Positions 48,234 to 56,921 of a stretch of 64,000 nucleotides of DNA are shown piece by piece. The DNA is taken from contig JACRPS010000004.1 in assembly GCA_016223085.1 (NCBI GenBank), positions 186,001 through 250,000 of the forward strand. The letters run 5' to 3'. The notes beneath the pieces are model-generated. The model made no database searches and was not told where the DNA came from. It was given only the letters and a program-made list of their open reading frames with translations. Source of the stretch: Chloroflexota bacterium. GTDB taxonomy: Bacteria > Chloroflexota > Anaerolineae > Aggregatilineales > Phototrophicaceae. Position 1 is the stretch's first letter. Each line of letters begins with the position of its first letter. A program made the translations under genes and the position numbers.

Positions 48234-50210
48234 ATGGGTAAGGATCGTCGCACCCTGTTGCGGTATGCCCGGCACATTATTCTATCGGCTGTCATTGATG
48301 TCATTATCCTGTTCATTGCCTATCAGGCAGCTTTCTCGGTGCGTGGCGTACTCACGCCACTGGAGAAAAACGGGTTTCCCAAACTGATTCTGGTTGAAGC
48401 CCTGATCCTGCCGCTGGCTTTCTATCTGCTCGGCGTTTACCGCATCATCTGGTCGCGCACCAGCGGCCACGCCATCACCACGCTGATTATCCCGGTCGCT
48501 GTTTCGACCCTGGTCATCCTGTTTGTGAACGCGGTCTGGCGGCCCCAACCGCTGCCTTTCAGCGTTATCATTATCGCCAACGTGCTGATGCTGGGCGGCG
48601 CTGTCGCCGTACGCTACCGCTCCCGCCTGATTAGCGGGCTGTCGTGGCGCTGGCAGGCCGTCTGGAAGCAGAAATTTCCCCAGCAGGTGACGCGCGTCCT
48701 CATCGTTGGCACCGGCCAGCCGGCGCAGGAACTGGCGGTTCAATTGAAACACCGGGCTGCCGACAAGAGTAAATACCGCGTCGTTGGTTTCATTGATGAC
48801 GACCTGCATACCCAGAAGATGTATATCGAAGGCTGCCCGATTCTGGGCACCCATGCCGACATTGCCAGCGTAGTGGAATCCCACAACATTGACCTGGTTA
48901 TCCTGGCGATTCACAACATCTCCGGCCCGGCTTTCCGGGACATCCTGTCACAGTGTGAACAAACCAAGGCGCTTATTAAGGTGATCCCTGACCCCCTGGC
49001 AATCATGACCAGACGCGAGAATGTCTCCTTGCTCCGGGACGTGCAGCCGGAAGACCTGCTGGGGCGCAAAGCTGTCACCCGGCTGGATACGATTGACATG
49101 AGCGCCATTACCGGCAAGACCATTCTGGTTACCGGCGCAGCCGGTTCCATCGGCTCGGAGCTGGCGCGGCAGATCGTCCTGTACCAGCCGGTGAAGCTGA
49201 TATTGCTGGACAGCAACGAAAGCGGGCTACACGATCTGACGGTTGAACTCAAAACAAAGTTCCCCAACGTCCATCTGGTGCAGGCGTTAAACAACATTAC
49301 CAACCGGAAATCGCTGGAAACGATCTTCGTCAAACATCTGCCCCAGGTTGTCTTCCACGCGGCGGCCTACAAACACGTGCCGATTCTGGAAGACCACCCC
49401 AACGAAGCGATTCAGGTGAACATCGGCGGCACGCTGAACGTGGCCGAACTGGCGCAGCAGTTCAACGTGGAACGTTTTGTGCTGATCTCAACCGACAAGG
49501 CCGTTAATCCCAGCAGCGTGATGGGCGCGAGCAAGCGCATCTGCGAGATGCTACTGCGGGCGCTGTCCCAGAAGCCGGGGAACTGCACCCTGTTTACATC
49601 GGTTCGCTTTGGCAATGTGCTGGGCAGCCGGGGTAGCGTCGTCCCCACTTTCAACCAGCAGATTGATCGCGGCGGCCCGGTGACGATCACCGACAAAAAC
49701 ATGACGCGCTACTTTATGACCATCCCGGAAGCGGTTAATCTGGTGATTCATGCCGCCTGCCTCACACGTGGTCACGAAGTCTTCTTATTAAAGATGGGCG
49801 AGGAAGTCCGCATCCTCGATCTGGCAGAACGGATGATTCGGATGCGCGGGCTGCGCCCGTACAAGGACATTGACATCCAGACGATCGGCATCCGCGCGGG
49901 CGAAAAACTGAATGAGCAGCTTTACGATGGCTTGGCTGAAAGCGCCGTTGAAACGGCCCACCCCGGTATCATTCAGTTGAATACGCCGGCAAACAGCTTT
50001 GACCCGGCCAAGCTGCTGAACTGGGTGAACCATATCCTCGTAAACGGCATTGATCCCAATCAGAGTGCCCTGCGCCAACTGCTGTGGAACATGACCCCGA
50101 ACGAAAAATATGCCATTCTGGGCGAGAACGGTGGTGACAAATCCTGGGCTGCGCTCTCCCCGGACGAAACGCCATCGGTCCAGCGCCCCCGGCAGGCCTT
50201 CGCCGACTAA
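48234..50210 (+). CDS. FlaA1/CapD/WbpM-type nucleotide-sugar 4,6-dehydratase (membrane)
   Basis: The protein has 658 residues. Four N-terminal transmembrane helices (about 15-120) are followed by a CoA-binding-like Rossmann domain (about 150-270) and an SDR domain (about 290-590). The SDR domain has TGAAGSIGSELAR, AAYKHVPILEDHPNEAI, STDKAVNPSSVMGASKR (catalytic Lys, with Met at the Tyr position as in WbpM-like dehydratases) and GEEVRILDLAERMIR. The family converts UDP-GlcNAc or UDP-GalNAc-type sugars to 4-keto-6-deoxy products. Its product can feed the DegT aminotransferase or nonulosonate pathways. AGAGG lies seven bases before ATG 48234. It starts the plus-strand unit with the exporter genes 18 bp downstream. 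Confidence 0.92.
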   Translation: MGKDRRTLLRYARHIILSAVIDVIILFIAYQAAFSVRGVLTPLEKNGFPKLILVEALILPLAFYLLGVYRIIWSRTSGHAITTLIIPVAVSTLVILFVNAVWRPQPLPFSVIIIANVLMLGGAVAVRYRSRLISGLSWRWQAVWKQKFPQQVTRVLIVGTGQPAQELAVQLKHRAADKSKYRVVGFIDDDLHTQKMYIEGCPILGTHADIASVVESHNIDLVILAIHNISGPAFRDILSQCEQTKALIKVIPDPLAIMTRRENVSLLRDVQPEDLLGRKAVTRLDTIDMSAITGKTILVTGAAGSIGSELARQIVLYQPVKLILLDSNESGLHDLTVELKTKFPNVHLVQALNNITNRKSLETIFVKHLPQVVFHAAAYKHVPILEDHPNEAIQVNIGGTLNVAELAQQFNVERFVLISTDKAVNPSSVMGASKRICEMLLRALSQKPGNCTLFTSVRFGNVLGSRGSVVPTFNQQIDRGGPVTITDKNMTRYFMTIPEAVNLVIHAACLTRGHEVFLLKMGEEVRILDLAERMIRMRGLRPYKDIDIQTIGIRAGEKLNEQLYDGLAESAVETAHPGIIQLNTPANSFDPAKLLNWVNHILVNGIDPNQSALRQLLWNMTPNEKYAILGENGGDKSWAALSPDETPSVQRPRQAFAD

Positions 50211-50228
50211 CACACCGAGGAAGGATTC

Positions 50229-51230
50229 ATGGTTCAGAACACCGTTCAGCCGGCATCAGAGCAGCAATCATCGCTTCCAGCAACGGCCAACGGGGCAGGC
50301 ACGTCCGTGCCTGACATAATCCGAAAGCCAAAACCTCTCGCCCGAGTACGGATTGAGCCGGAACGCGGTTGGGTCGCCCCGCGTCTCGGTGAACTGTGGG
50401 AATACCGCGAACTGCTGTTTTTTCTGACCTGGCGCGACATCAAGGTACGATATAAACAGACCATCTTCGGCGCATCCTGGGCAATCATCCAGCCGTTTTT
50501 TACGATGGTGGTTTTCAGCCTGTTTTTTGGTCGGCTGGCTGGTGTGCCGTCCGATAACATCCCCTACCCAATTTTCAGTTACGCTGCGCTGGTGCCCTGG
50601 ACCTTTTTTTCCAATGGTCTGACACAGGCATCGGCCAGTCTGGTGAACAGTTCCAAACTCATCACCAAGGTGTATTTCCCGCGCCTCATTATCCCTGTTT
50701 CCAGTATTATTGCCGGACTGGTGGATTTCTGCCTGGCGTTTATCGTTTTGCTGGGCATGATGCTGTACTACGGCATCAGCCCGCTACAGCGCGAAGTTGC
50801 CCTGCTGTCCATACCGGCAGTCCCATTGCTCGAATCACTGACAACGGTGACGCTCCCATCCTACGCGATGATCTGGCTGCCTCTGCTGCTGCTGCTGGCC
50901 TTCATCACGTCACTGGCGGTCGGCTTGTGGCTGTCGGCCATGAACGTCCAGTACCGGGACATCCGGTATATCGTGCCGTTTCTGCTGCAACTGTGGATGT
51001 TCGCCACCCCAATTGCTTACCCCAGCAGCCTGCTGTCCGAACCCTGGCGCACGATCTACGGCATTAATCCGATGACCGGCGTAGTGGAAGGTTTTCGCTG
51101 GGCACTGCTGGGGACGGATACCCAGCCCGGCCCGACGATACTGGTCTCCGCGCTGGTGGCGCTGGCGCTGCTGGTCAGCGGCATGTATTACTTCCGCCGC
51201 ATGGAAAAATCCTTTGCTGATGTTGTCTAG
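50229..51230 (+). CDS. ABC-2 type polysaccharide exporter permease (Wzm/TagG-like)
   Basis: The protein has 333 residues. A cytoplasmic N-terminus of about 70 residues contains RVRIEPERGWVAPRLGELWEYRELLFFLTWRDIKVRYKQT, typical of the family. About six transmembrane helices follow. The middle part carries PYPIFSYAALVPWTFF, VYFPRLIIPVSSII, NVQYRDIRYIVPFLLQLW and PIAYPSSLLSEPWR, all conserved in Wzm/TagG permeases. The ATPase gene starts 7 bp downstream, so the pair forms one exporter for lipid-linked polysaccharide. AGGAAGG precedes the ATG. Confidence 0.92.
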   Translation: MVQNTVQPASEQQSSLPATANGAGTSVPDIIRKPKPLARVRIEPERGWVAPRLGELWEYRELLFFLTWRDIKVRYKQTIFGASWAIIQPFFTMVVFSLFFGRLAGVPSDNIPYPIFSYAALVPWTFFSNGLTQASASLVNSSKLITKVYFPRLIIPVSSIIAGLVDFCLAFIVLLGMMLYYGISPLQREVALLSIPAVPLLESLTTVTLPSYAMIWLPLLLLLAFITSLAVGLWLSAMNVQYRDIRYIVPFLLQLWMFATPIAYPSSLLSEPWRTIYGINPMTGVVEGFRWALLGTDTQPGPTILVSALVALALLVSGMYYFRRMEKSFADVV

Positions 51231-51236
51231 GAAGCA

Positions 51237-52538
51237 ATGATGAGTGATCTCGCGGTTCAGGTGAAAGACCTGGGTAAACGCTATCGAATCGGCGGGACAA
51301 AAACCCGCTACAAAACGCTCCGCAGCAGCATCGCCGGGTCGTTAACCGCGCCGGTGAAGCGTCTGGGGCATGCCTTCCAGGGTGAGGACAGCGCAAACGG
51401 CGATCACAGCCAGTTCTGGGCGCTCCAGGATATCTCGTTCAGCGTCAACCGGGGAGAAGTGGTTGGCATCATCGGCCATAACGGCGCGGGCAAAAGCACA
51501 CTGCTGAAAATCCTGTCCCGCATCACGTTGCCGACGCGCGGCTTTGCCGAAATCTACGGGCGCGTTGGCTCACTGCTGGAGGTGGGCACTGGCTTCCACC
51601 CGGAACTGACGGGACGCGAGAACATCTTCCTGAACGGCGCCATCCTGGGTATGACACGCGAGGAAATCACGCGCAAGCTGGATGAAATCATCGCCTTTGC
51701 CGAGGTGGAGCAGTTTATCAACACACCGGTCAAACATTATTCCAGCGGCATGGGGTTGCGGCTTGGCTTTGCGGTGGCGGCCCACCTTGAGCCGGAAATT
51801 CTGGTGGTGGATGAAGTGCTGGCCGTTGGCGACGCGGCTTTCCAGAAGAAGTGCCTGGGCAAAATGGGCGAGGTCGCCAAAGAGGGGCGAACGGTTCTGT
51901 TTGTCTCCCACAACATGGCGGCGGTTTCGGCCCTGTGTACGCGGGGCATTCTGCTGAAGAAGGGGCAAATCGTGGCTGATGGCCCGGTCAATGACGTTAT
52001 CAGCCGCTACATGGAGATGAATGCCGCCAACGCCAGCATTCCGTTATCAGACCGCACCGACCGCCGGGGCAATGGACGCTTCCGTTTCACCAATGTCACC
52101 TTTCTCAACGAAAACGGTGAGGTTGTACCTGGTGGCGTGTCCGGCCAGCCTTTGACCATTGTTCTGGATTATGTCGCCGCCGATGGCAAAAAGGCGCGCG
52201 ATGTGGATGCCTTCATCGCTTTCTTCGGCTCGTTCGGAGAACTGCTGTTTGCCCCCCATGTGCGGCTGGCGCGCGGCGCGTTTGATGAAATCCCACCGAA
52301 GGGGCAGATGATCTGCCGTATCCCCAAACTGCCGCTGACACCCGGCTACTACCGCTTTAGTCTGGAAATGGGCATCTCGCCAGATTATCTAATAGACAGC
52401 ATCGAAGACGCCGGCACGTTATTTGTGGAGCCGGGCGATTTTTATGGCACGGGTTACCTGCCGCTGCGCCAGCATATGAAAGCAGTGATGGTCGAACACC
52501 AGTGGGAGATTGTTGACAGCGATCACACCATTGTCTGA
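51237..52538 (+). CDS. polysaccharide ABC exporter ATPase with C-terminal Wzt-type domain
   Basis: The protein has 433 residues. The nucleotide-binding domain (about 1-255) has Walker A GHNGAGKST, Q-loop EVGTGFHPELTGREN, signature YSSGMGLRLGFA and Walker B ILVVDEVLAVGD, a typical Wzt/TagH set. Residues about 280-420 form a beta-sandwich like the Wzt_C domain, which recognises the non-reducing end of the polymer (GRFRFTNVTFLNENGE, GYYRFSLEMGIS). The presence of this domain implies export coupled to a modified or capped chain end. It starts 7 bp after the permease gene. A second Met one codon on is an equal choice of start. Confidence 0.92.
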   Translation: MMSDLAVQVKDLGKRYRIGGTKTRYKTLRSSIAGSLTAPVKRLGHAFQGEDSANGDHSQFWALQDISFSVNRGEVVGIIGHNGAGKSTLLKILSRITLPTRGFAEIYGRVGSLLEVGTGFHPELTGRENIFLNGAILGMTREEITRKLDEIIAFAEVEQFINTPVKHYSSGMGLRLGFAVAAHLEPEILVVDEVLAVGDAAFQKKCLGKMGEVAKEGRTVLFVSHNMAAVSALCTRGILLKKGQIVADGPVNDVISRYMEMNAANASIPLSDRTDRRGNGRFRFTNVTFLNENGEVVPGGVSGQPLTIVLDYVAADGKKARDVDAFIAFFGSFGELLFAPHVRLARGAFDEIPPKGQMICRIPKLPLTPGYYRFSLEMGISPDYLIDSIEDAGTLFVEPGDFYGTGYLPLRQHMKAVMVEHQWEIVDSDHTIV

Positions 52539-52546
52539 AACCGAGC

Positions 52547-52573
52547 GTAGGGACGAGGCCACCTTGTCCCGAC
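52547..52573. repeat. dispersed palindrome, third copy
   Basis: A 12-bp stem with one mismatch and one wobble (GTAGGGACGAGG / CCTTGTCCCGAC) surrounds a 3-base loop, just after the ATPase stop. It closely matches the outer halves of the element at 14000. There is no T-run, so it is not a clear terminator. It may act as mRNA stabiliser or attenuator between the exporter and nonulosonate genes. Confidence 0.5.
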
Positions 52574-52617
52574 ACAACCGGTGATGCTTGCTGGCGACAG
52601 ATCAAGTACAAGAAGGG

Positions 52618-53658
52618 ATGGCAGCCTTGTTCAACTGGAAAGCGTTTTTTGAGAAACGGGAACCTGTTTTTATCATCGCGGAAGTCGGCTCGGTGCACGA
52701 TGGCAGCTTTGGCAACGCGCTTAAGCTGATTGAAGTGGCTGCCGAGTGTAAGGCCGACGCCGTGAAATTCCAGACGCATATTGCCGCCGCCGAAACACTC
52801 CGTGATGCGCCCATGCCACCCTATTTTAAGGGTGAACCCCGCTATGAATACTTCGAGCGTACTGGCTTTACACCCGACCAATGGCAGCAGCTTAAAGCAC
52901 ATTCCGAGCAGAACGGTGTGAAGTTCCTGTCCTCGCCATTTTCCGAGGCAGCGGTTGAACTGCTGGAATCGGTTGGCGTTGACCGCTACAAAGTTGGTTC
53001 GGGAGAAACCACCAATCTGCCGATGCTGGAACGGATCGCCCGAACCGGCAAACCCGTTCTGTTATCGTCCGGTATGAGTTCCTGGGACGAACTGGACGCG
53101 GCGGTGAACACCATCCGCCGTCATCATGACCACATCACCGTCCTGCAATGCACCTCGGAATATCCGTGCCCCTACGAGGAAGTGGGACTCAACATCATGG
53201 CCGAGATGCGGGCACGGTATGGCCTGCCGGTCGGCCTGTCCGACCATACCCTGACGAGCTATGCCTCGCTGGCGGCAGTAGTACTGGGGGCGTCGGTTAT
53301 CGAAAAACATCTCACCTTCAGCCGCCGAATGTACGGCAGCGACGCGCGCCATTCGCTGGAGCCGGCAGAGTTCGCTGACCTGGTAGCGGGTATTCGGGCG
53401 GTGGAAACCATGTTGCGCTGCGCGGTTGATAAAGACCAGATGGCCGGGCAGATGCGCGAGATGAAACAGATTTTTGAAAAGAGCGTGGTGACGCTGGTGG
53501 ACATCCCCGCCGGGACAGTCATCACGCGGGACATGATTGGTATCAAGAAACCGGGCACGGGGATTCCGGCGCGGCGCTTTGAGGAGCTGATCGGCAAGCG
53601 CGCCGCCCGTAATATTGGCAGGGATGCCGTACTTCAAGAGGAAGATTTACATGCGTAA
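52618..53658 (+). CDS. neuB: N-acetylneuraminate synthase family protein with SAF domain (first NeuB)
   Basis: The protein has 346 residues from ATG 52618. An in-frame TTG at 52588 is less likely. The NeuB barrel (about 10-255) has VFIIAEVGSVHDGSFGNALKLI, ADAVKFQTH, FLSSPFSEAAVELLE, YKVGSGETTNLPML and VIEKHLTFSR. The C-terminal SAF (antifreeze-like) domain (about 285-345) has IPAGTVITRDMIGIKKPGTGI and RFEELIGKRAARNI. It should condense an N-acyl-hexosamine with phosphoenolpyruvate to a nonulosonic acid (sialic, legionaminic or pseudaminic type). The specificity is not visible. The NeuC gene overlaps its end by 8 bp. Confidence 0.9.
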   Translation: MAALFNWKAFFEKREPVFIIAEVGSVHDGSFGNALKLIEVAAECKADAVKFQTHIAAAETLRDAPMPPYFKGEPRYEYFERTGFTPDQWQQLKAHSEQNGVKFLSSPFSEAAVELLESVGVDRYKVGSGETTNLPMLERIARTGKPVLLSSGMSSWDELDAAVNTIRRHHDHITVLQCTSEYPCPYEEVGLNIMAEMRARYGLPVGLSDHTLTSYASLAAVVLGASVIEKHLTFSRRMYGSDARHSLEPAEFADLVAGIRAVETMLRCAVDKDQMAGQMREMKQIFEKSVVTLVDIPAGTVITRDMIGIKKPGTGIPARRFEELIGKRAARNIGRDAVLQEEDLHA

Positions 53659-54802
53659 GATTTGTGTTGTAATCGGTTCACGGGCAAATTACAGCAGCAT
53701 CAAGTCCGCCATGCGCGCTATCCAGCAGCATCCTGATCTGGAACTTCAGGTGGTGGTGGGCGCGTCCGCCGTTCTTGACCGTTACGGTTCGGTTGTGGAT
53801 TTGATCGAACGGGATGGTTTCAAACCCCTGGCGCGGGTGTTTATGCTGGTTGAAGGAGAAACGCCGTCAACGATGGCGAAGTCAACCGGGCTGGGGCTGC
53901 TGGAACTGCCGACCATTTTTGACCAGTTGCAGCCGGACATCGTGCTGACGGTAGGCGACCGGTTTGAGACAATGGCAACCACGCTGGCGGCAGCCTATAT
54001 GAACATCCCGCTCGCCCACACAATGGGCGGCGAGGTGACCGGCACGATTGACGAGAGTATCCGCCATGCCGTCACCAAGTTCGCTCACATCCACTTCCCG
54101 GCCTGCTCCGACGCCCGCGACCGCATCATCAAACTGGGCGAACGACCGGAAGACGTCTATCTCGTCGGCTGCCCGCGCATTGATCTGGTAGCAGAAATTC
54201 TGGAACAGGAAGCGAACGGCATCGGGCCAGATTTATTTAAGGAAGGTGTTGGCGGCACATTTGACCTGAATAAGCCGTTTATCCTGCTGTCGCAGCACCC
54301 GGTCACCACTGAGTACGGCGAAGGTGAACGGCAGATCGGCGAAACACTGATGGCGCTGCGCCAGGTGGGTATCCCGACGATTGCGCTGTGGCCGAATGCC
54401 GACGCCGGCTCCGAAGACATCGCGCGCGGGATGCGTAAATTCCGCGAACATTTCGACGACTCGAACTTCCGCTTCATCAAAAACCTGCCTACCGAAACCT
54501 ACATCCGCCTGATGCGCCGCACCGCCTGCCTGGTTGGCAATTCCAGTAGCGCCATCCGCGAAGGCGCGTTTATTGGCACGCCTGCGGTCAATATCGGTTC
54601 ACGCCAGACCATGCGCCAGCGCGGTAAAAACGTGATAGATGTGGACCATAACTGTGAGGCGATTGCCGACGCGGTGATGCAGCAGGTCAAACACGGGCCG
54701 TATAAGATGGAACCGATCTACGGTGACGGCCACGCCGGAGAACGGATTGCCACTACGCTGTCCGAATGTTCGTGGCGGTTACAGAAGCAGATCACCTACT
54801 GA
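53651..54802 (+). CDS. neuC: UDP-N-acetylglucosamine 2-epimerase (hydrolysing), NeuC type
   Basis: The protein has 383 residues from ATG 53651, with AGGAAG before it, overlapping the NeuB gene. MRKICVVIGSRANYSSIKSAM, VLTVGDRFETMATTLAAAYMNIPLAHTMGGEVTGTIDESIRHAVTKFAHIHFP and GNSSSAIREGAFIGTPAVNIGSRQ are the NeuC hallmarks. It releases N-acetylmannosamine (or a di-acetamido analogue) from the UDP-sugar for the adjacent NeuB. The variant found in legionaminate pathways (LegG) has the same motifs, so the product may be a 2,4-diacetamido sugar. Confidence 0.92.
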   Translation: MRKICVVIGSRANYSSIKSAMRAIQQHPDLELQVVVGASAVLDRYGSVVDLIERDGFKPLARVFMLVEGETPSTMAKSTGLGLLELPTIFDQLQPDIVLTVGDRFETMATTLAAAYMNIPLAHTMGGEVTGTIDESIRHAVTKFAHIHFPACSDARDRIIKLGERPEDVYLVGCPRIDLVAEILEQEANGIGPDLFKEGVGGTFDLNKPFILLSQHPVTTEYGEGERQIGETLMALRQVGIPTIALWPNADAGSEDIARGMRKFREHFDDSNFRFIKNLPTETYIRLMRRTACLVGNSSSAIREGAFIGTPAVNIGSRQTMRQRGKNVIDVDHNCEAIADAVMQQVKHGPYKMEPIYGDGHAGERIATTLSECSWRLQKQITY

Positions 54803-54878
54803 TGATGCCTCCAGGCCAGAAGCCCATCGTTTCATGGACGTAGGTAGGTGGCCTGGATAAATGCAAGCGGAGGACTGA

Positions 54879-55631
54879 GTGACCGAGCAGCCCGTTCATC
54901 CGCCGTTGAAGGTGCTGGGTTTAATCCCGGCGCGCGGTGGCTCCAAAGGCATCCCGCACAAAAATATCGCGCCCGTCGCCGGTCGCCCGCTACTGGCGTA
55001 TACCTGCGAGGCCGCGCTGGGCAGCCGCTGGCTGTCGCGTGTCATCCTCTCGACCGACGACCCCGCCATAGCGGAAGTCGGGCGGGCACACGGTGTTGCC
55101 GCTCCCTTCATACGCCCCACCGAACTCGCCGGCGACGACGCCACCAGTCTTGCTGTTGCCCAACATGCCCTGCGCTGGCTGGCTGAACATGACAATTGGC
55201 AGGCAGATATTCTGGTGCTGCTGCAACCCACGTCACCGCTGCGTCGGTCGCACCACATTGACGAGGCGCTGGACACCCTGATGAACAACAATGCCGACAC
55301 GGTGGTGAGCGTCGTGCCGGTTCCGCACCACTTTAGCCCTTACAAGCTGATGCAGCTTGAGGATGGCTGCCTGCGCAACTTCTGGCGCGACCCGCTGCCG
55401 TTTGACCCATTCAACCGGCACAGCCTGCCAACATTGTACGCCCGCAACGGCCCGGCAGTGCTTGCCAGCCGGGCTGCCGTCATTCTTGACCAGAACACCT
55501 TTTATGGCGAGCGCGTGGCGCCTTACGTGATGAACGAAACCGACTCGATTGATATTGACACGGCCTTCGATCTGCTCCTGGCCGAATGGCTGATTACCCG
55601 GCGCGAGGCCGACCGGACACAGGGAAGTTAG
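54879..55631 (+). CDS. neuA: acylneuraminate cytidylyltransferase (first CMP-nonulosonate synthetase)
   Basis: The protein has 250 residues from GTG 54879, behind GGAGGA. The motifs are LGLIPARGGSKGIPHKN (nucleotide loop), VILSTDDPAIAEV, LLQPTSPLRRSHHIDEAL, YARNGPAV and NETDSIDIDTAFDLLLAEW, matching NeuA/PseF/LegF. It activates the nonulosonate as CMP-sugar. It is 76 bp past the NeuC gene, where a short gap holds only the ribosome-binding site. It has no fused hydrolase domain. Confidence 0.9.
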   Translation: MTEQPVHPPLKVLGLIPARGGSKGIPHKNIAPVAGRPLLAYTCEAALGSRWLSRVILSTDDPAIAEVGRAHGVAAPFIRPTELAGDDATSLAVAQHALRWLAEHDNWQADILVLLQPTSPLRRSHHIDEALDTLMNNNADTVVSVVPVPHHFSPYKLMQLEDGCLRNFWRDPLPFDPFNRHSLPTLYARNGPAVLASRAAVILDQNTFYGERVAPYVMNETDSIDIDTAFDLLLAEWLITRREADRTQGS

Positions 55632-55634
55632 CCG

Positions 55635-56921
55635 ATGGCATCCTTACCTTCGCAGCCAGCAACACCACTCCCGCGTGTCGCCCACATCAGCCCGACTCGC
55701 GGCGGTGTGGCGAATGCCGCCCGGCGGCTGCATCAGGGGCTGCTCAAAATCGGGGTGGACAGCCGGCTGTTCCTGAGTGAAGCGGACGGCAACGACAGCG
55801 GGCAGCACATCTACCCGGTACCGAATGGGAAACGATGGCTGCGCTATGCCGATGTTCCTGCAAAACTGATGCACAAACATTTCGGCCTGACGGGCATGTT
55901 TCATGCCTCGTCGCTGGTCTGGTCGTTCCCCGATGTAGACGTTATTCACCTGCACGGAGCCGATACCGTCTGGTTTAATCTTCACGTCCTGCCCCGCTGG
56001 GGACGCGATCACGCGCTGGTGTGGACAATGCACGACCAGCATCTGGGCACCGGCCTGTGTGGTTTCCCGGAAATGTGGTCGTGCGACCGCTGGCGCACCG
56101 GCTGCGGCCAGTGTCCGAAGGTACGCAGCAAGGGACGGAAGGCCGATTTCACCCGCCTGACGTTTAGACGCAAGCAGGACATCGTGCGCCAAACGCAAAT
56201 GGCAGTCGTAGCGCCGAATCAATGGATGCTGGAGTTTATCGCCGCCAGCCCGATCACATGCCGTCAACCCTTGCACCGTATCCCCTACGGTATTGATACC
56301 GAGGTGTTTACCCCCTCCCCTGCCGCTGACACCCGCCGCGAATTCAACCTGCCGCAGGACAAACACCTGCTGCTGGCGGTGGCAACCCGGTTAGGGGAAA
56401 CACGAAAAGGCGTGCACTACCTGCCTTCCCTGCTGCAACATCTGAAAGCCAGTTTGTCCGATGAGGCTTATGGCCTTGTCCTGGTTGGCGACCAGCTACC
56501 CGATGCCATGCTGGCGGAACTACAGGCGATTCTGCCGGTTTACCCGCTTGGTCATATGAGCGACCAGATACGGTTGGCGAAGATCTACAGCGCCGCCGAC
56601 TGCTTTATCATCCCATCCATGATTGATAATTTTCCGAATGTGGTGCTGGAAAGTCTGGCGTGTGGCACACCGGTTGCCGGTTTTAAGGTTGGGGGTATCC
56701 CCGATATGATCCAGCAAGGTCAAACCGGTATCCTCGTGGACATGGGGGATACCCGCCAGATGGCGGTCGCTGTCGGTCAGATGCTGGCCGACGCCGCGCA
56801 TCATGAACAGATGCGACTGAACTGCCGCCAGCAGGCCGTCCGGGAATTTTCCCTGGAAATTCAGGCCAGCCGCTACTTAGAACTCTACCAGAAACTCATC
56901 CTTCAACCACAGGAGTTATGA
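55635..56921 (+). CDS. family 4 glycosyltransferase (GT-B)
   Basis: The protein has 428 residues. N-terminal VAHISPTRGGVANAARRLHQGL and VIHLHGADTVWFNLHVL fit the acceptor half. The middle part CGFPEMWSCDRWRTGCGQCPKV contains four Cys residues that may be structural. C-terminal LLAVATRLGETRKGVHYL, IYSAADCFIIPSMIDNFPNVVLESLACGTPVAGFKVGGIPDMI is the standard GT4 donor site (the E-x7-E region). It has no membrane segment and acts at the cytoplasmic face. The stop overlaps the next gene by ATGA. Confidence 0.88.
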   Translation: MASLPSQPATPLPRVAHISPTRGGVANAARRLHQGLLKIGVDSRLFLSEADGNDSGQHIYPVPNGKRWLRYADVPAKLMHKHFGLTGMFHASSLVWSFPDVDVIHLHGADTVWFNLHVLPRWGRDHALVWTMHDQHLGTGLCGFPEMWSCDRWRTGCGQCPKVRSKGRKADFTRLTFRRKQDIVRQTQMAVVAPNQWMLEFIAASPITCRQPLHRIPYGIDTEVFTPSPAADTRREFNLPQDKHLLLAVATRLGETRKGVHYLPSLLQHLKASLSDEAYGLVLVGDQLPDAMLAELQAILPVYPLGHMSDQIRLAKIYSAADCFIIPSMIDNFPNVVLESLACGTPVAGFKVGGIPDMIQQGQTGILVDMGDTRQMAVAVGQMLADAAHHEQMRLNCRQQAVREFSLEIQASRYLELYQKLILQPQEL

